Positions 17,109-26,351 of a stretch of DNA of 64,000 nt are shown here, one piece after another. The notes below the pieces were generated by a model, which worked only from the letters and a program-made list of their open reading frames with translations, was not told the origin of the DNA and ran no database searches. How positions within the stretch are numbered: position 1 is the first letter of the stretch; every line of letters starts with the position of its first letter. The stretch is from positions 1 to 64,000 of the forward strand of contig NZ_MUZU01000003.1 in assembly GCF_002000085.1 (NCBI RefSeq). Direction: 5' to 3'. This DNA is from Pseudocolwellia agarivorans (lineage in GTDB: Bacteria; Pseudomonadota; Gammaproteobacteria; Enterobacterales; Alteromonadaceae). The translations under genes were made by a program, and so were the position numbers.

Positions 17109-19589
17109 TCATAACGCAATACCTTTTAATTTTACTTGTTGCTGTTTATGCATAAGTTGCTTACAAATAATAGCAAGATCTGAGTGTAAACCTGCCGCAG
17201 TAACATCTCTCCCAGCTCCTGCTCCTCTAATCATTAAAGGATTGTCTTGATAACATTGACTAACAATCTTAAAAATATTATCGCAAGGGGTAAGATTAGC
17301 AAAAGCATCTGTTTTCGGGAGTATTTCTAAGCTGACTTTAGCTTTAATATTGGCTTGATTGTCATTTTCACAACTCAATGACGCGACATAGCGGATACAA
17401 GCATTTTGATTATTAGCTTCAGTAAGCTTATCTGAAAAATAGGTATCAAGCTGCGCAGCTTGAGCAAGAAAATCTTGTGTAGCTAAGTTTTGTAAATGCT
17501 CTGGTACTAAATTTTGGCAATCTATATCATCAAGAGAAAGCTCAAAGCCTGCTAAACGGGCTAAAATGAGTAACTTACGCTGTACATCTCTACCTGATAA
17601 ATCTTCACGCGGATCGGGTTCGGTTATCCCTTGTGCCAAGGCTGATTTTAGCAATTCAGAAAAAGGCACTGAGCCATCATAAGTTTCAAATAACCAAGAA
17701 AGGGTCCCTGAAAATATTCCTGAGATTTCTTGAATAGAATCACCACACTCTAATAAATTGGCAATAGCAAAATTTACAGGTAAACCAGCCCCTACGGTTG
17801 TATTACCTAACCATAAGCTATGCTGTTTTTTAGCGGTAGCCACTAATTTATTATACTGAGATGTCGAAGAGGATGCCGCCCACTTATTCGCACCAATAAC
17901 ATGAATACCTTGTTCAAAAAACGCTTGATATAACAAGCTAAAAGTTTCACTTGGCGTTATATCTACCACGATAAGTTCATCGTATGGGTGATTAGCTAGC
18001 CACGAGAGTAAGTCATCCTGATCATAAGGTTTAGCATCACTTTCGTAGAGAGATAAAGCTTGAGTGACATCAATCCCGTCGCTTTGAATTAATGCTTTTT
18101 TAGAAGTTATCAGTCCAACTACGTGAACATTTTCAAGTGCTGGAATACGTTCAACTTGCGCAGGTAACATCTCTAAAAAACGTGCTCCAATGTTACCCAA
18201 CCCGGCAATAACGACACCAATATGACGAGCATCTTTTGTCATGTCGTGATGAATATTATTTACCATTTCTCCACTACATACCTGAGGCAAAATAGAAATT
18301 AAGCTATGCTCATTAGTAGAGCTAACAATATGAATAGGAAGGTATTTTTTTAATGCGCGTTTGAATCGCGCTTTTACATCACCATGTTTAGATACTTCAT
18401 GCCCTACCACGGCTAAAATTGAAACGGGAGTAAATGACACCTCAGTATCATGACTTGCTAGCCACTGACTTAATGCCTTTTGTTTATCTTGTGTGATCAC
18501 AATAAAACCGGTGTCAATATCTGAACAAATAGCAGAAAACTGTTTAATAGCTAACTCACCATACGATCCAGTTAAGCTAATAGATTGAGCTAAAATTAAA
18601 TCATTAAGATAAGTGACTGAAAGTTCAGATTTAGCAATTTGACCAAATCGTCCGATTTCAGTACCACTTGTATAAGGATCATAACTGCTGGCTATATGTA
18701 AATGCGTACTATGATTTTCAAGCGGCTGTAACGTTTTTGCATGCAGTACCGGGTTACCTAGTCGCCCTAGTTCTTTAGCAACACCATTAGGTAAACGATG
18801 TAATTTTCGTGCTAACGGTACAATACGGGGATCTGCGCTATAAATACCATCAACATCCGTCCAAAGTGTTACATTTAAAGCACCCACCAATGAAGCAACA
18901 ATAGTAGCCGAGTAGTCACTGCCGTTTCGCCCTAAGGTACAATTTTCTCCAGCTGCATTTTTAGCGATATAACCGGTTATTACAGCTAATTGTTTAGCTT
19001 GTAATAAGGTATTAAATTGCTGATGACTCAAGATATCGTCTACTACACAATTTTGGTCATTATTTACCACAAGAAAATCGCGCGAATCAATATAATAACT
19101 TGCACATACACGCTCATTCAGTACCGCAGATAATAAGCGTGCTGACCACACCTCACCAAGCGCAAGTATATTCGCTTCATTCTTTTCTACGTGATTAAGG
19201 TCAGTATGAGCAACCCAGCCCTTTAACGCTTCTATATCTTGAGTCAGTAATTGTTCTAATTGATTTGAATGTTTTGATACTAAACTATTAATTAAAGACA
19301 ATTGAGCCGTTTGTAATGCAGTAATAGAATCATTTAACGCTTCTGACGATTCAATAGCTTGCTGATATATAGCCACTAGTGCATCAGTTGTTTTTCCATT
19401 AGCTGAAACCACAACAAAATCATTTAACTTACAATGATTTTTAATAATGTTAACAACACGCTCTATACACTCAACATTAGCTAAGCTACTACCACCAAAT
19501 TTGTGCACATGTACTGCGTGTTTAGCTAATTGATTTTTTTCACTAACTAATTGTTCAATATCATTTACTGAATTCATATTTACCAACAT
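17109..19589 (-). CDS. metL: Bifunctional aspartokinase II / homoserine dehydrogenase II
   Basis: Catalyses the first and third steps of the aspartate pathway toward methionine. Residues about 30-290 form the aspartokinase (HKFGGSSLA; GRNGSDYSA near 218). ACT-like regulatory repeats follow, and from about 455 comes homoserine dehydrogenase (GLGNIGARF; NKWAASS; GILSGTLSW-type FSGTLSWLF; TEPDPREDLSGRDV). It ends near GAGAGRDVTAAGLHSDLA. It aligns along its whole length with E. coli MetL (810 residues). The second-codon ATG at 19589 is taken as the start; a TTG one codon earlier and an ATG at 19577 are alternatives. It lies 15 nt after metB, forming a metBL operon under MetJ control. Confidence 0.96.
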   Translation of the reverse strand: MLVNMNSVNDIEQLVSEKNQLAKHAVHVHKFGGSSLANVECIERVVNIIKNHCKLNDFVVVSANGKTTDALVAIYQQAIESSEALNDSITALQTAQLSLINSLVSKHSNQLEQLLTQDIEALKGWVAHTDLNHVEKNEANILALGEVWSARLLSAVLNERVCASYYIDSRDFLVVNNDQNCVVDDILSHQQFNTLLQAKQLAVITGYIAKNAAGENCTLGRNGSDYSATIVASLVGALNVTLWTDVDGIYSADPRIVPLARKLHRLPNGVAKELGRLGNPVLHAKTLQPLENHSTHLHIASSYDPYTSGTEIGRFGQIAKSELSVTYLNDLILAQSISLTGSYGELAIKQFSAICSDIDTGFIVITQDKQKALSQWLASHDTEVSFTPVSILAVVGHEVSKHGDVKARFKRALKKYLPIHIVSSTNEHSLISILPQVCSGEMVNNIHHDMTKDARHIGVVIAGLGNIGARFLEMLPAQVERIPALENVHVVGLITSKKALIQSDGIDVTQALSLYESDAKPYDQDDLLSWLANHPYDELIVVDITPSETFSLLYQAFFEQGIHVIGANKWAASSSTSQYNKLVATAKKQHSLWLGNTTVGAGLPVNFAIANLLECGDSIQEISGIFSGTLSWLFETYDGSVPFSELLKSALAQGITEPDPREDLSGRDVQRKLLILARLAGFELSLDDIDCQNLVPEHLQNLATQDFLAQAAQLDTYFSDKLTEANNQNACIRYVASLSCENDNQANIKAKVSLEILPKTDAFANLTPCDNIFKIVSQCYQDNPLMIRGAGAGRDVTAAGLHSDLAIICKQLMHKQQQVKLKGIAL

Positions 19590-19604
19590 CAATTGTGTTT
19601 ATTC

Positions 19605-20762
19605 TTATTTTTGTGAAGCTAAAAGGCCTTGCGATAAATCAGCGATTAAGTCGTCTACGTCTTCTATTCCAACAGATATACGTACCAACGACTGAGTTAT
19701 ACCCGCTTCTAATTGAGCTGATATTTCCATTCCTGCATGTGTCATGGTTGAAGGGTGACTAATTAAACTTTCTACACCTCCTAAAGATTGGGCTAGCGTA
19801 AACATATGAAGGTTTTTAAAGAGTTTTTTTACTGACCCAACACCGCCTTTAACTTCAAAGCTCATCATTGCACCAAAACTAGCTTGCTGTTTTTTAGCAA
19901 TATCATGGCCAGGATGATCAGGTAAACCAGGATAATAAACAGCATCAACAGCATCGTGTTCATTTAAAAATACAGCCACTTTATCAGCATTAATTTGGTG
20001 CTGCTTCATTCTTACAGGTAATGTTTTTAAGCCTCTTAATGCTAAATAACTGTCGAACGGAGATCCTGTTATACCTATACAATTTGCCCACCAAGCTAAT
20101 TCATCGCCTAAAGCTTCATCTTTTGTTATTAACACGCCACCCACCACATCACTATGACCATTAATGTATTTGGTGGTTGAATGAAACACAATATCAGCAC
20201 CTAAAAGCAAAGGTTTTTGTAAAAGAGGTGACATAAAAGTATTGTCAACGGCAACAAGTGCGCCTACCGCGTGTGCTGCTTTAGTGACTTTCTCGATATC
20301 AACAATACGTAACAATGGATTACTCGGTGATTCAATAAGTACTAATTTAGGTTTTTGTTTAAGGGCTTCAGCTAAAGCATTTTCATCGTTTTGATCAACA
20401 ATAATTAACTTGAAATTGCCTTTCTTAGCGAGATGCGTGAATAATCGGTAACTACCACCATAACAATCATGTGGCACGACAAGCACATCATCTGTACATA
20501 ATAATTGACAAATAAGGTGTACAGCCGCCATACCTGTGCTTGTTACAACACCTTTAGCACCTTCCTCTAACTCAACAACCGCTTCTGCAAATGTAGAGCG
20601 CGTTGGATTACCAGTGCGTGAATAATCATAATCACGTTTTTCATTAAAGCCTTTTAAAGCATATGTACTTGCTAAATGTATTGCAGGCACTACACCGACG
20701 TGTTGCTTGTCACTACTAATACCAGCTCTTGCCGCTATTGTTGCCATACTTTTCTTAGTCAT
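19605..20762 (-). CDS. metB: Cystathionine gamma-synthase
   Basis: PLP enzyme that joins an O-acylhomoserine and cysteine into cystathionine. The 385 residues have the Cys/Met-metabolism signature with the PLP lysine in HSTTKYINGHSDVVGG near residue 196, SRTGNPTR near 48, and the C-terminal LAQSLGGVESLISHPSTMTH motif. Related MetC or gamma-lyase activity cannot be excluded from sequence. Pairing with metL and divergence from metJ, exactly as in E. coli, supports metB. A structured leader and the promoter with flanking MET boxes lie upstream. Confidence 0.95.
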   Translation of the reverse strand: MTKKSMATIAARAGISSDKQHVGVVPAIHLASTYALKGFNEKRDYDYSRTGNPTRSTFAEAVVELEEGAKGVVTSTGMAAVHLICQLLCTDDVLVVPHDCYGGSYRLFTHLAKKGNFKLIIVDQNDENALAEALKQKPKLVLIESPSNPLLRIVDIEKVTKAAHAVGALVAVDNTFMSPLLQKPLLLGADIVFHSTTKYINGHSDVVGGVLITKDEALGDELAWWANCIGITGSPFDSYLALRGLKTLPVRMKQHQINADKVAVFLNEHDAVDAVYYPGLPDHPGHDIAKKQQASFGAMMSFEVKGGVGSVKKLFKNLHMFTLAQSLGGVESLISHPSTMTHAGMEISAQLEAGITQSLVRISVGIEDVDDLIADLSQGLLASQK

Positions 20763-20790
20763 TTGAGACTCCAGCTAGGTATAAGATCAA

Positions 20791-20826
20791 TTGAATTAAA
20801 GAATCCCTACTTAGGGAGTAATTCAA
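20791..20826. repeat. Nested hairpin in the metB leader
   Basis: TTGAATTA (20791-20798) pairs perfectly with TAATTCAA (20819-20826). Between them TCCCT (20104-20108 offset within the stem, i.e. 20804-20808) pairs with AGGGA (20813-20817). The structure lies about 30 nt before the metB ATG in the mRNA. It does not resemble a SAM riboswitch that I can recognise. Confidence 0.45.
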
Positions 20827-21041
20827 ATTTAAATACAAACTATTGATTTAAAATAGCGTTTATTTTTTTAAAAAATCAATAACTGACTCTATAGCTTTTC
20901 ACTGGCCTTTAGACCAATAGTAATAAACCGATAAATTCACAACGTTAATGAAACTCTATTTAAGTCATTTTACTTGTTATAAGTCGGTTACTAAAGCGCT
21001 AAGCTAGCTAATTCAATATTTCAATGATCATAATTTCAAAT

Positions 21042-21057
21042 AGATGTTTAGATGTCT
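21042..21057. promoter_or_regulatory. MetJ operator (two tandem MET boxes)
   Basis: AGATGTTT and AGATGTCT stand head to tail, close to the 8-bp MET-box consensus AGACGTCT (6 of 8 and 7 of 8). Weaker 8-mers (AAAACTCT, AAACGGTT) continue the phase to 21073. It lies just downstream of the metB -10 on the minus strand, so bound MetJ would block metBL. Confidence 0.8.
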
Positions 21058-21060
21058 AAA

Positions 21061-21089
21061 ACTCTAAACGGTTTACTAAACTTGGTCAA
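21061..21089 (-). promoter_or_regulatory. Promoter of metBL
   Basis: On the minus strand TTGACC (21084-21089) and TAGAGT (21061-21066) are separated by 17 nt. It is flanked on both sides by MET boxes, consistent with MetJ repression. Confidence 0.65.
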
Positions 21090-21097
21090 GAAATTTT

Positions 21098-21113
21098 AGA
21101 CATCTAAACTTCT
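21098..21113. promoter_or_regulatory. Second MetJ operator cluster
   Basis: AGACATCT (7 of 8 to the MET box) is followed in phase by AAACTTCT. The extended palindrome TTTAGACATCTAAA (21095-21108) is the exact reverse complement of TTTAGATGTCTAAA at 21047-21060. It lies upstream of the metB -35 and 13 nt before the metJ -35, so it may serve both genes. Confidence 0.75.
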
Positions 21114-21125
21114 ACACATTCGTTA

Positions 21126-21153
21126 TTGACTCGGCGGCCACAAACAGTAAAAT
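21126..21153 (+). promoter_or_regulatory. Promoter of metJ
   Basis: TTGACT (21126-21131) and TAAAAT (21148-21153) are separated by 16 nt, giving a leader of about 57 nt. Confidence 0.55.
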
Positions 21154-21216
21154 TAGTGAATTAGTGTCTGTTGATATTATTCAAGCAGATGTACCATATT
21201 AAAGGGTGAGTAATTT

Positions 21217-21546
21217 ATGGCAGAGTGGAATGACGAATATATTAATCCATACGCCGAACACGGAAAAAAAAGTGAACAAGTCAAAAAGATCACCGTTTCA
21301 ATTCCTTTACGTGTTCTTAAGGTGTTAACTGACGAAAGAACTCGTCGACAAGTTAATAATCTTCGCCATGCTACTAATAGCGAATTATTATGCGAAGCAT
21401 TTTTGCATGCTTTTACCGGACAGCCTTTACCTGATGATAATGATTTAGCTAAAGACAATACTGAAAAACTACCTGCTAGCGTTCGTAAAATATTAGAGGC
21501 TAAAGGTATTACAGACTTTAGCGCTTATGAAACTGAAGACGATTAG
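21217..21546 (+). CDS. metJ: Methionine regulon repressor MetJ
   Basis: Ribbon-helix-helix repressor that uses S-adenosylmethionine as corepressor and binds tandem MET boxes. The 109 residues are nearly identical to E. coli MetJ over the first 75: [20 protein letters not shown], the DNA-contacting beta strand [15 protein letters not shown], and [20 protein letters not shown]. The C-terminus differs, as is usual. A strong AAGGGTGAG site precedes the ATG. The gene is divergent from metBL, and the operators between them are visible. Confidence 0.98.
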   Translation: MAEWNDEYINPYAEHGKKSEQVKKITVSIPLRVLKVLTDERTRRQVNNLRHATNSELLCEAFLHAFTGQPLPDDNDLAKDNTEKLPASVRKILEAKGITDFSAYETEDD

Positions 21547-21554
21547 TTCATAAA

Positions 21555-21968
21555 TTATAAAGGCAAGGTTAACAGCCCTTGTTTTTCAGCAATCTCATTA
21601 ATCACTTTTTTTACTTTCATTGTAATGTAGCCTGATAATATTTTAGGCTCTTTATCTAACAACTTTATTTCTGATTCAGTGATGGCAACAAAACAGCTTA
21701 TATCTTTATTGTTAATATAAAGCATAACATCATCTGCAACTTCAATTTTATTGCCTAAAGTATTAAGAGATACTAGTTGTAAATACTCATCATGTTTTTC
21801 TATATAAAGCTTAATGGTTAAAACGTTATTTTCATCCTCGTACCAACCTGCTGCGAGTGTTTGAAAGTTAACATGAGCTTCTTGTTTATTAATAATACCT
21901 TTTAATTTTACATATTCAGCTAATAGCGTTTCGCTAGCCATAATGCTTATTGGTAAATTGTCTTCCAT
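21555..21968 (-). CDS. Conserved-looking protein of unknown function
   Basis: I do not recognise the family. The 137-residue acidic protein has no signal peptide, membrane segment or cysteine cluster. Predicted strands alternate in the middle (NVLTIKLYIEKHDEYLQLVSL), and the C-terminus (MKVKKVINEIAEKQGLLTLPL) looks helical. The stop codon is 8 nt from the metJ stop, so the two genes converge. The start follows a 127-nt gap containing the malic enzyme terminator, so it is a separate unit. Codon use looks like its neighbours. It is probably real because the frame is long for so compact a region, but it has no assignable role. Confidence 0.6.
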   Translation of the reverse strand: MEDNLPISIMASETLLAEYVKLKGIINKQEAHVNFQTLAAGWYEDENNVLTIKLYIEKHDEYLQLVSLNTLGNKIEVADDVMLYINNKDISCFVAITESEIKLLDKEPKILSGYITMKVKKVINEIAEKQGLLTLPL

Positions 21969-22029
21969 CTATTTTCACTTTATATACAAAAACATTTTAA
22001 TGATTATATGCTATTTTGCATACGACAAT

Positions 22030-22048
22030 AAAAAAGGGCTTTCGCCCT
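22030..22048 (-). terminator. Terminator of the malic enzyme gene
   Basis: On the minus strand AGGGC, a GAAA tetraloop and GCCCT are followed by a TTTTTT run, 48 nt after the stop codon. This is a textbook intrinsic terminator. Confidence 0.9.
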
Positions 22049-22095
22049 CCTTTAATATGATAATTTTTTAACTTATCAAAATTAATACTGAAGAA

Positions 22096-23337
22096 CTATA
22101 ACATGTAGTTTTCAGGTAACTCTAAAGCCGCCACACCCGAATCTACCGCAGCTTGTGCAACAGCACGTGCTACATTTCCACATAAACGTGGGTCCATCGG
22201 TTTAGGAATAATATACTCTTTACCAAAGACTAAACTATTTACTCCACTTGCGTCTAATACGGCTTGTGACACTTCTTCTTTTGCTAACGATCTGATTGCA
22301 TGAACTGCTGCTATTTTCATTTCATCATTAATTGTTCTTGCGCGAACATCTAAAGCTCCACGGAAGATGAAAGGGAAACACAAAACGTTATTAACTTGAT
22401 TTGGATAATCAGAACGACCCGTAGCAATAATAAGGTCATCTCTTGTGGCATGTGCTAGCTCAGGCTTTATCTCAGGATCTGGGTTTGAACACGCAAAAAT
22501 AACAGGCTTTGGCGCCATTAATTTAACATGCTCAGCCGACAATAAATTAGGCCCAGAAACACCAACAAAAACATCAGCGCCTTCTATAGCATCTTCAAGC
22601 GTTCTTTTATCAGTATTATTAGCGAAAAGTTTTTTATATTCATTTAAGTCATCACGGCGTGTATGCACAACACCTTTAGTGTCTAACATATAAATTTTTT
22701 CACGCTGAGCACCACACTTAATCAACAATTCCATACATGCAATAGCCGCAGCACCAGCTCCCATACAAACTATATTTGCAGACTTTATATCTTTGCCTTG
22801 AATTTCAAGCGCATTAATCATACCTGCAGCTGTAACGATTGCCGTGCCGTGCTGATCATCATGAAAGACTGGAATTTTGCAGCGCTCAATGAGAGCTTTT
22901 TCAATCACAAAACATTCTGGTGCTTTAATATCTTCTAAGTTAATCCCTCCGAAACTATCAGCAATATTGGCAACTGTGTTAATAAAGTCATCAACAGTAT
23001 TATGTTTAATTTCGATATCAAAGGAATTAATATTAGCAAAGCGTTTAAATAATAAAGCTTTACCTTCCATTACTGGCTTTGAAGCCATCGGACCTAAATT
23101 ACCTAAACCTAAAATGGCAGTACCATTAGTAATAACCGCGACAGTATTACCTTTACCGGTGTATTTATAAATATCATCTGGATTATTCGCAATGGCTCTC
23201 ACGGGCTCTGCCACACCGGGACTATAGGCTAAAGACAAGTCTAAACTTGTTTCAGCGGGTGTTGTTAATTCAACACTAATTTTACCCGGAGTTGGAAATT
23301 GATGATAATCGAGAGCTTGTTGGCGGAAATCTGTCAT
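22096..23337 (-). CDS. NAD(P)-dependent malic enzyme (short form)
   Basis: Oxidative decarboxylation of malate to pyruvate. Residues about 15-160 form the malic domain, with SLAYSPGVAEPV near 33 and the metal-binding region ECFVIEKALIERCKIPVFHD near 136. The NAD(P) domain follows with MGAGAAAIACMELL near 192 and SGPNLLSAEHVK near 258. At 413 residues it lacks the phosphotransacetylase-like extension of E. coli MaeB (759), so it belongs to the compact bacterial type. Cofactor preference cannot be read with certainty. It is monocistronic: a terminator follows, and a TATAAT -10 candidate (23392-23397, minus strand) precedes it with no strong -35. Confidence 0.93.
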   Translation of the reverse strand: MTDFRQQALDYHQFPTPGKISVELTTPAETSLDLSLAYSPGVAEPVRAIANNPDDIYKYTGKGNTVAVITNGTAILGLGNLGPMASKPVMEGKALLFKRFANINSFDIEIKHNTVDDFINTVANIADSFGGINLEDIKAPECFVIEKALIERCKIPVFHDDQHGTAIVTAAGMINALEIQGKDIKSANIVCMGAGAAAIACMELLIKCGAQREKIYMLDTKGVVHTRRDDLNEYKKLFANNTDKRTLEDAIEGADVFVGVSGPNLLSAEHVKLMAPKPVIFACSNPDPEIKPELAHATRDDLIIATGRSDYPNQVNNVLCFPFIFRGALDVRARTINDEMKIAAVHAIRSLAKEEVSQAVLDASGVNSLVFGKEYIIPKPMDPRLCGNVARAVAQAAVDSGVAALELPENYML

Positions 23338-23618
23338 GGTTGCATCCTAATACATAAAAGGTAAGGTGTAATACTTCACATTAAAGAACAAATTATACGA
23401 ATTATGACTAATTCTTAATAACGCAACAAAATAACACGAAACTCTTGCCTTTGCTTTGTATTTTAAATAGTTTTTGACTATATAAAATACTTAGACGCTC
23501 TATAAAAAACTAAAGTATGAACAAATAAACAGAATTATTAAGTAATTAAGCATGTAAAGATACAGGCTTACAAACATTATACTAAAATTTTTTATAATGA
23601 TAGCCGGAGAGTAGCTTG

Positions 23619-23675
23619 ATGAATAATGATTTAGTTAGAAGGGAAATATTAGCAGGTAATAAAAAAGCCACTTAA
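23619..23675 (+). CDS. Possible small ORF of 18 codons
   Basis: The frame reads MNNDLVRREILAGNKKAT and stops inside the hairpin at 23661. A GGAG site lies 9 nt before the ATG, and a perfect TATAAT (23593-23598) lies just upstream with TTACAA 19 nt before it. The leader would be only about 14 nt. The product is unknown. The ordered signals are suggestive, but a frame this short is easily found by chance in AT-rich DNA. Confidence 0.25.
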   Translation: MNNDLVRREILAGNKKAT

Positions 23676-23686
23676 AAAGTGGCTTT
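23661..23686. terminator. Bidirectional terminator after purA
   Basis: AAAGCCACTT and AAGTGGCTTT pair perfectly over 10 bp around a 3-nt loop. On the minus strand a TTTTTT run follows, ending the purA transcript 21 nt after its stop. On the plus strand the T-run is shorter, so it is less efficient in that direction. Confidence 0.88.
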
Positions 23687-23706
23687 AATCAAAAAAAACT
23701 AATTAG

Positions 23707-25017
<1,311 letters not shown>

Positions 25018-25040
25018 TTAATAGAAAAAATTAGGCGAGG

Positions 25041-25069
25041 ATTCTATCAAATATGAAATGACAGTCCAA
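25041..25069 (-). promoter_or_regulatory. Promoter of purA
   Basis: On the minus strand TTGGAC (25064-25069), a 17-nt spacer and TAGAAT (25041-25046), with a leader of about 30 nt to the purA ATG. No obvious PurR box (ACGCAAACGTTTGCGT-like) was found. Confidence 0.65.
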
Positions 25070-25410
25070 GTACTAAATACGGCTTTTCATTGAGATTATA
25101 AAATACACAAATCAATATTTATCGACGCGATCAATTATAGCTTTTAAATTTAGTAAGTTAGGTATAAAGCCGTAATGCATTAGTGGTTTTATTTATTTAA
25201 CTAATTAAAGATAAAAACGGTAATTAAAAGCATATTCGCTTGAGTATTAAATGAGTGCTCTTATATATACGCTATTAGCCAACTCGACTACTCAGGTTTA
25301 GTTTTGAGGGTTAAATTTTTTTAAGCGGTTTTAAGTTACTGCTGAAACACTATATGAATAGTGATTATTGTATATATTTATTATCAGTAATTTAAAATAG
25401 GTAGAAATGA

Positions 25411-25437
25411 TAAGGCCATGAATAAATCATGGCCTTA
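25411..25437 (-). terminator. Strong hairpin after hflC
   Basis: TAAGGCCATGA and TCATGGCCTTA form a perfect 11-bp stem with a 5-nt loop, 26 nt past the hflC stop. On the minus strand only a weak T-rich stretch follows, so it is an imperfect terminator or an mRNA-stabilising 3' structure. Confidence 0.6.
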
Positions 25438-25463
25438 AAAAATATTAACTAAAAGTTAGCGCT

Positions 25464-26348
25464 TTATTTAGCTGCAGCAGGATTTTTTAAGTAATGAAAG
25501 AAATCGCTATCTGGTTTTATAACCATGATGTCATTCTTACTATTAAAACTGTTTTCATATGCTTCTAAACTTCTAAAAAATTTATAAAAGTCTGCATCTT
25601 TAGTATATGCATCAGAATATACTTTAGCAGCTAAAGCATCACCACTACCTCTAATTTCAAACGAGTTCTTTTGAGCTTCAGCCAACATTACTGTTACTTT
25701 AGCGTCAATCGTTGCACGAATAATTTCAGATTGTTCTTGGCCTTGTGAGCGATGCTCTTTAGCCACAGCTGTTCGTTCAGCACGCATACGGTCATAAATT
25801 GAAGCACTTACTTCGGCAGGTAAATTTATAGCCTTAATTCGTACATCAATCACTTCTATACCCAGATCTTCTCTACTACTTTTGGCGCTAACAAGTGCTT
25901 TTTCCATAATAGAATCACGGTCACCTGAAACAATTTCTTTAATCGTTCGAGAACCAAATTCGGTTCTTAAGCCATTATTTACTTTTTGTTTTAATAATGC
26001 TCTCGCGTTATCAATAGAACCTGTTGTACGTAGGTAGTAAGTTGAAAAATCAACAATTCGCCACTTAACAAATGAATCTACAATGACATCTTTCTTTTCA
26101 GAAGTAACAAAGCGATCTGCGCCTTCATCAAGTGTTTGTATACGAGCATCAATTTTCTTAACCGTGTTGATGAATGGATACTTTAAGTGAAGTCCTGGAT
26201 CATATACAAGCATATCTCCAGTCGCCGAGTCTCGTTTAATTTTTGAAAATTCAAATACGATACCACGTTGTCCTTCAGACACAACAAACACTGAAGAAAC
26301 AGTCAGCAAAAATAATGCTGCAACAATAGCAATAATAAAGTTTTTCAT
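25464..26348 (-). CDS. hflC: HflC, modulator of FtsH protease
   Basis: Inner-membrane SPFH/band-7 protein that assembles with HflK into a periplasm-facing cage around FtsH and regulates its proteolysis. The 294 residues have one N-terminal membrane anchor (about 3-25) and then the band-7 domain, including VSEGQRGIVFEF and the RTEFGSRTIKEIVSGDR segment near 130. A helical region near 200-240 (EIIRATIDAKVTVMLAEAQK) follows. It starts 3 nt after hflK, so the two are co-translated. Length matches E. coli HflC (334) less a shorter C-terminus. Confidence 0.96.
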   Translation of the reverse strand: MKNFIIAIVAALFLLTVSSVFVVSEGQRGIVFEFSKIKRDSATGDMLVYDPGLHLKYPFINTVKKIDARIQTLDEGADRFVTSEKKDVIVDSFVKWRIVDFSTYYLRTTGSIDNARALLKQKVNNGLRTEFGSRTIKEIVSGDRDSIMEKALVSAKSSREDLGIEVIDVRIKAINLPAEVSASIYDRMRAERTAVAKEHRSQGQEQSEIIRATIDAKVTVMLAEAQKNSFEIRGSGDALAAKVYSDAYTKDADFYKFFRSLEAYENSFNSKNDIMVIKPDSDFFHYLKNPAAAK

Positions 26349-26351
26349 CGC

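Larger units (their letters stand above)
20763..21216. other. metB/metJ divergent control region (454 nt)
   Basis: No gene is seen here. It holds, from metB outward, a folded leader (20791-20826), and a second inverted repeat ATTGATTT/AAATCAAT (20842-20849 and 20873-20880). The metB promoter (21061-21089) sits between two MET-box clusters, and the metJ promoter (21126-21153) follows. Confidence 0.7.
23338..23706. other. Malic enzyme/purA intergenic region (369 nt)
   Basis: It holds the malic enzyme promoter region (TATAAT at 23392-23397, minus strand), a possible 18-codon plus-strand frame with its own TATAAT and ribosome binding site (23593-23675), and the purA terminator. Nothing else is evident in the AT-rich stretch 23400-23560. 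Confidence 0.6.

Noticed and set aside
20763-20880. A SAM riboswitch in the metB leader.
   Set aside because: The hairpins do not match SAM-I or other known SAM motifs that I can recall, and MetJ boxes already explain the regulation.
21177-21458. A minus-strand frame of 93 codons over metJ.
   Set aside because: It lies wholly opposite a near-perfect metJ and shows no motif.
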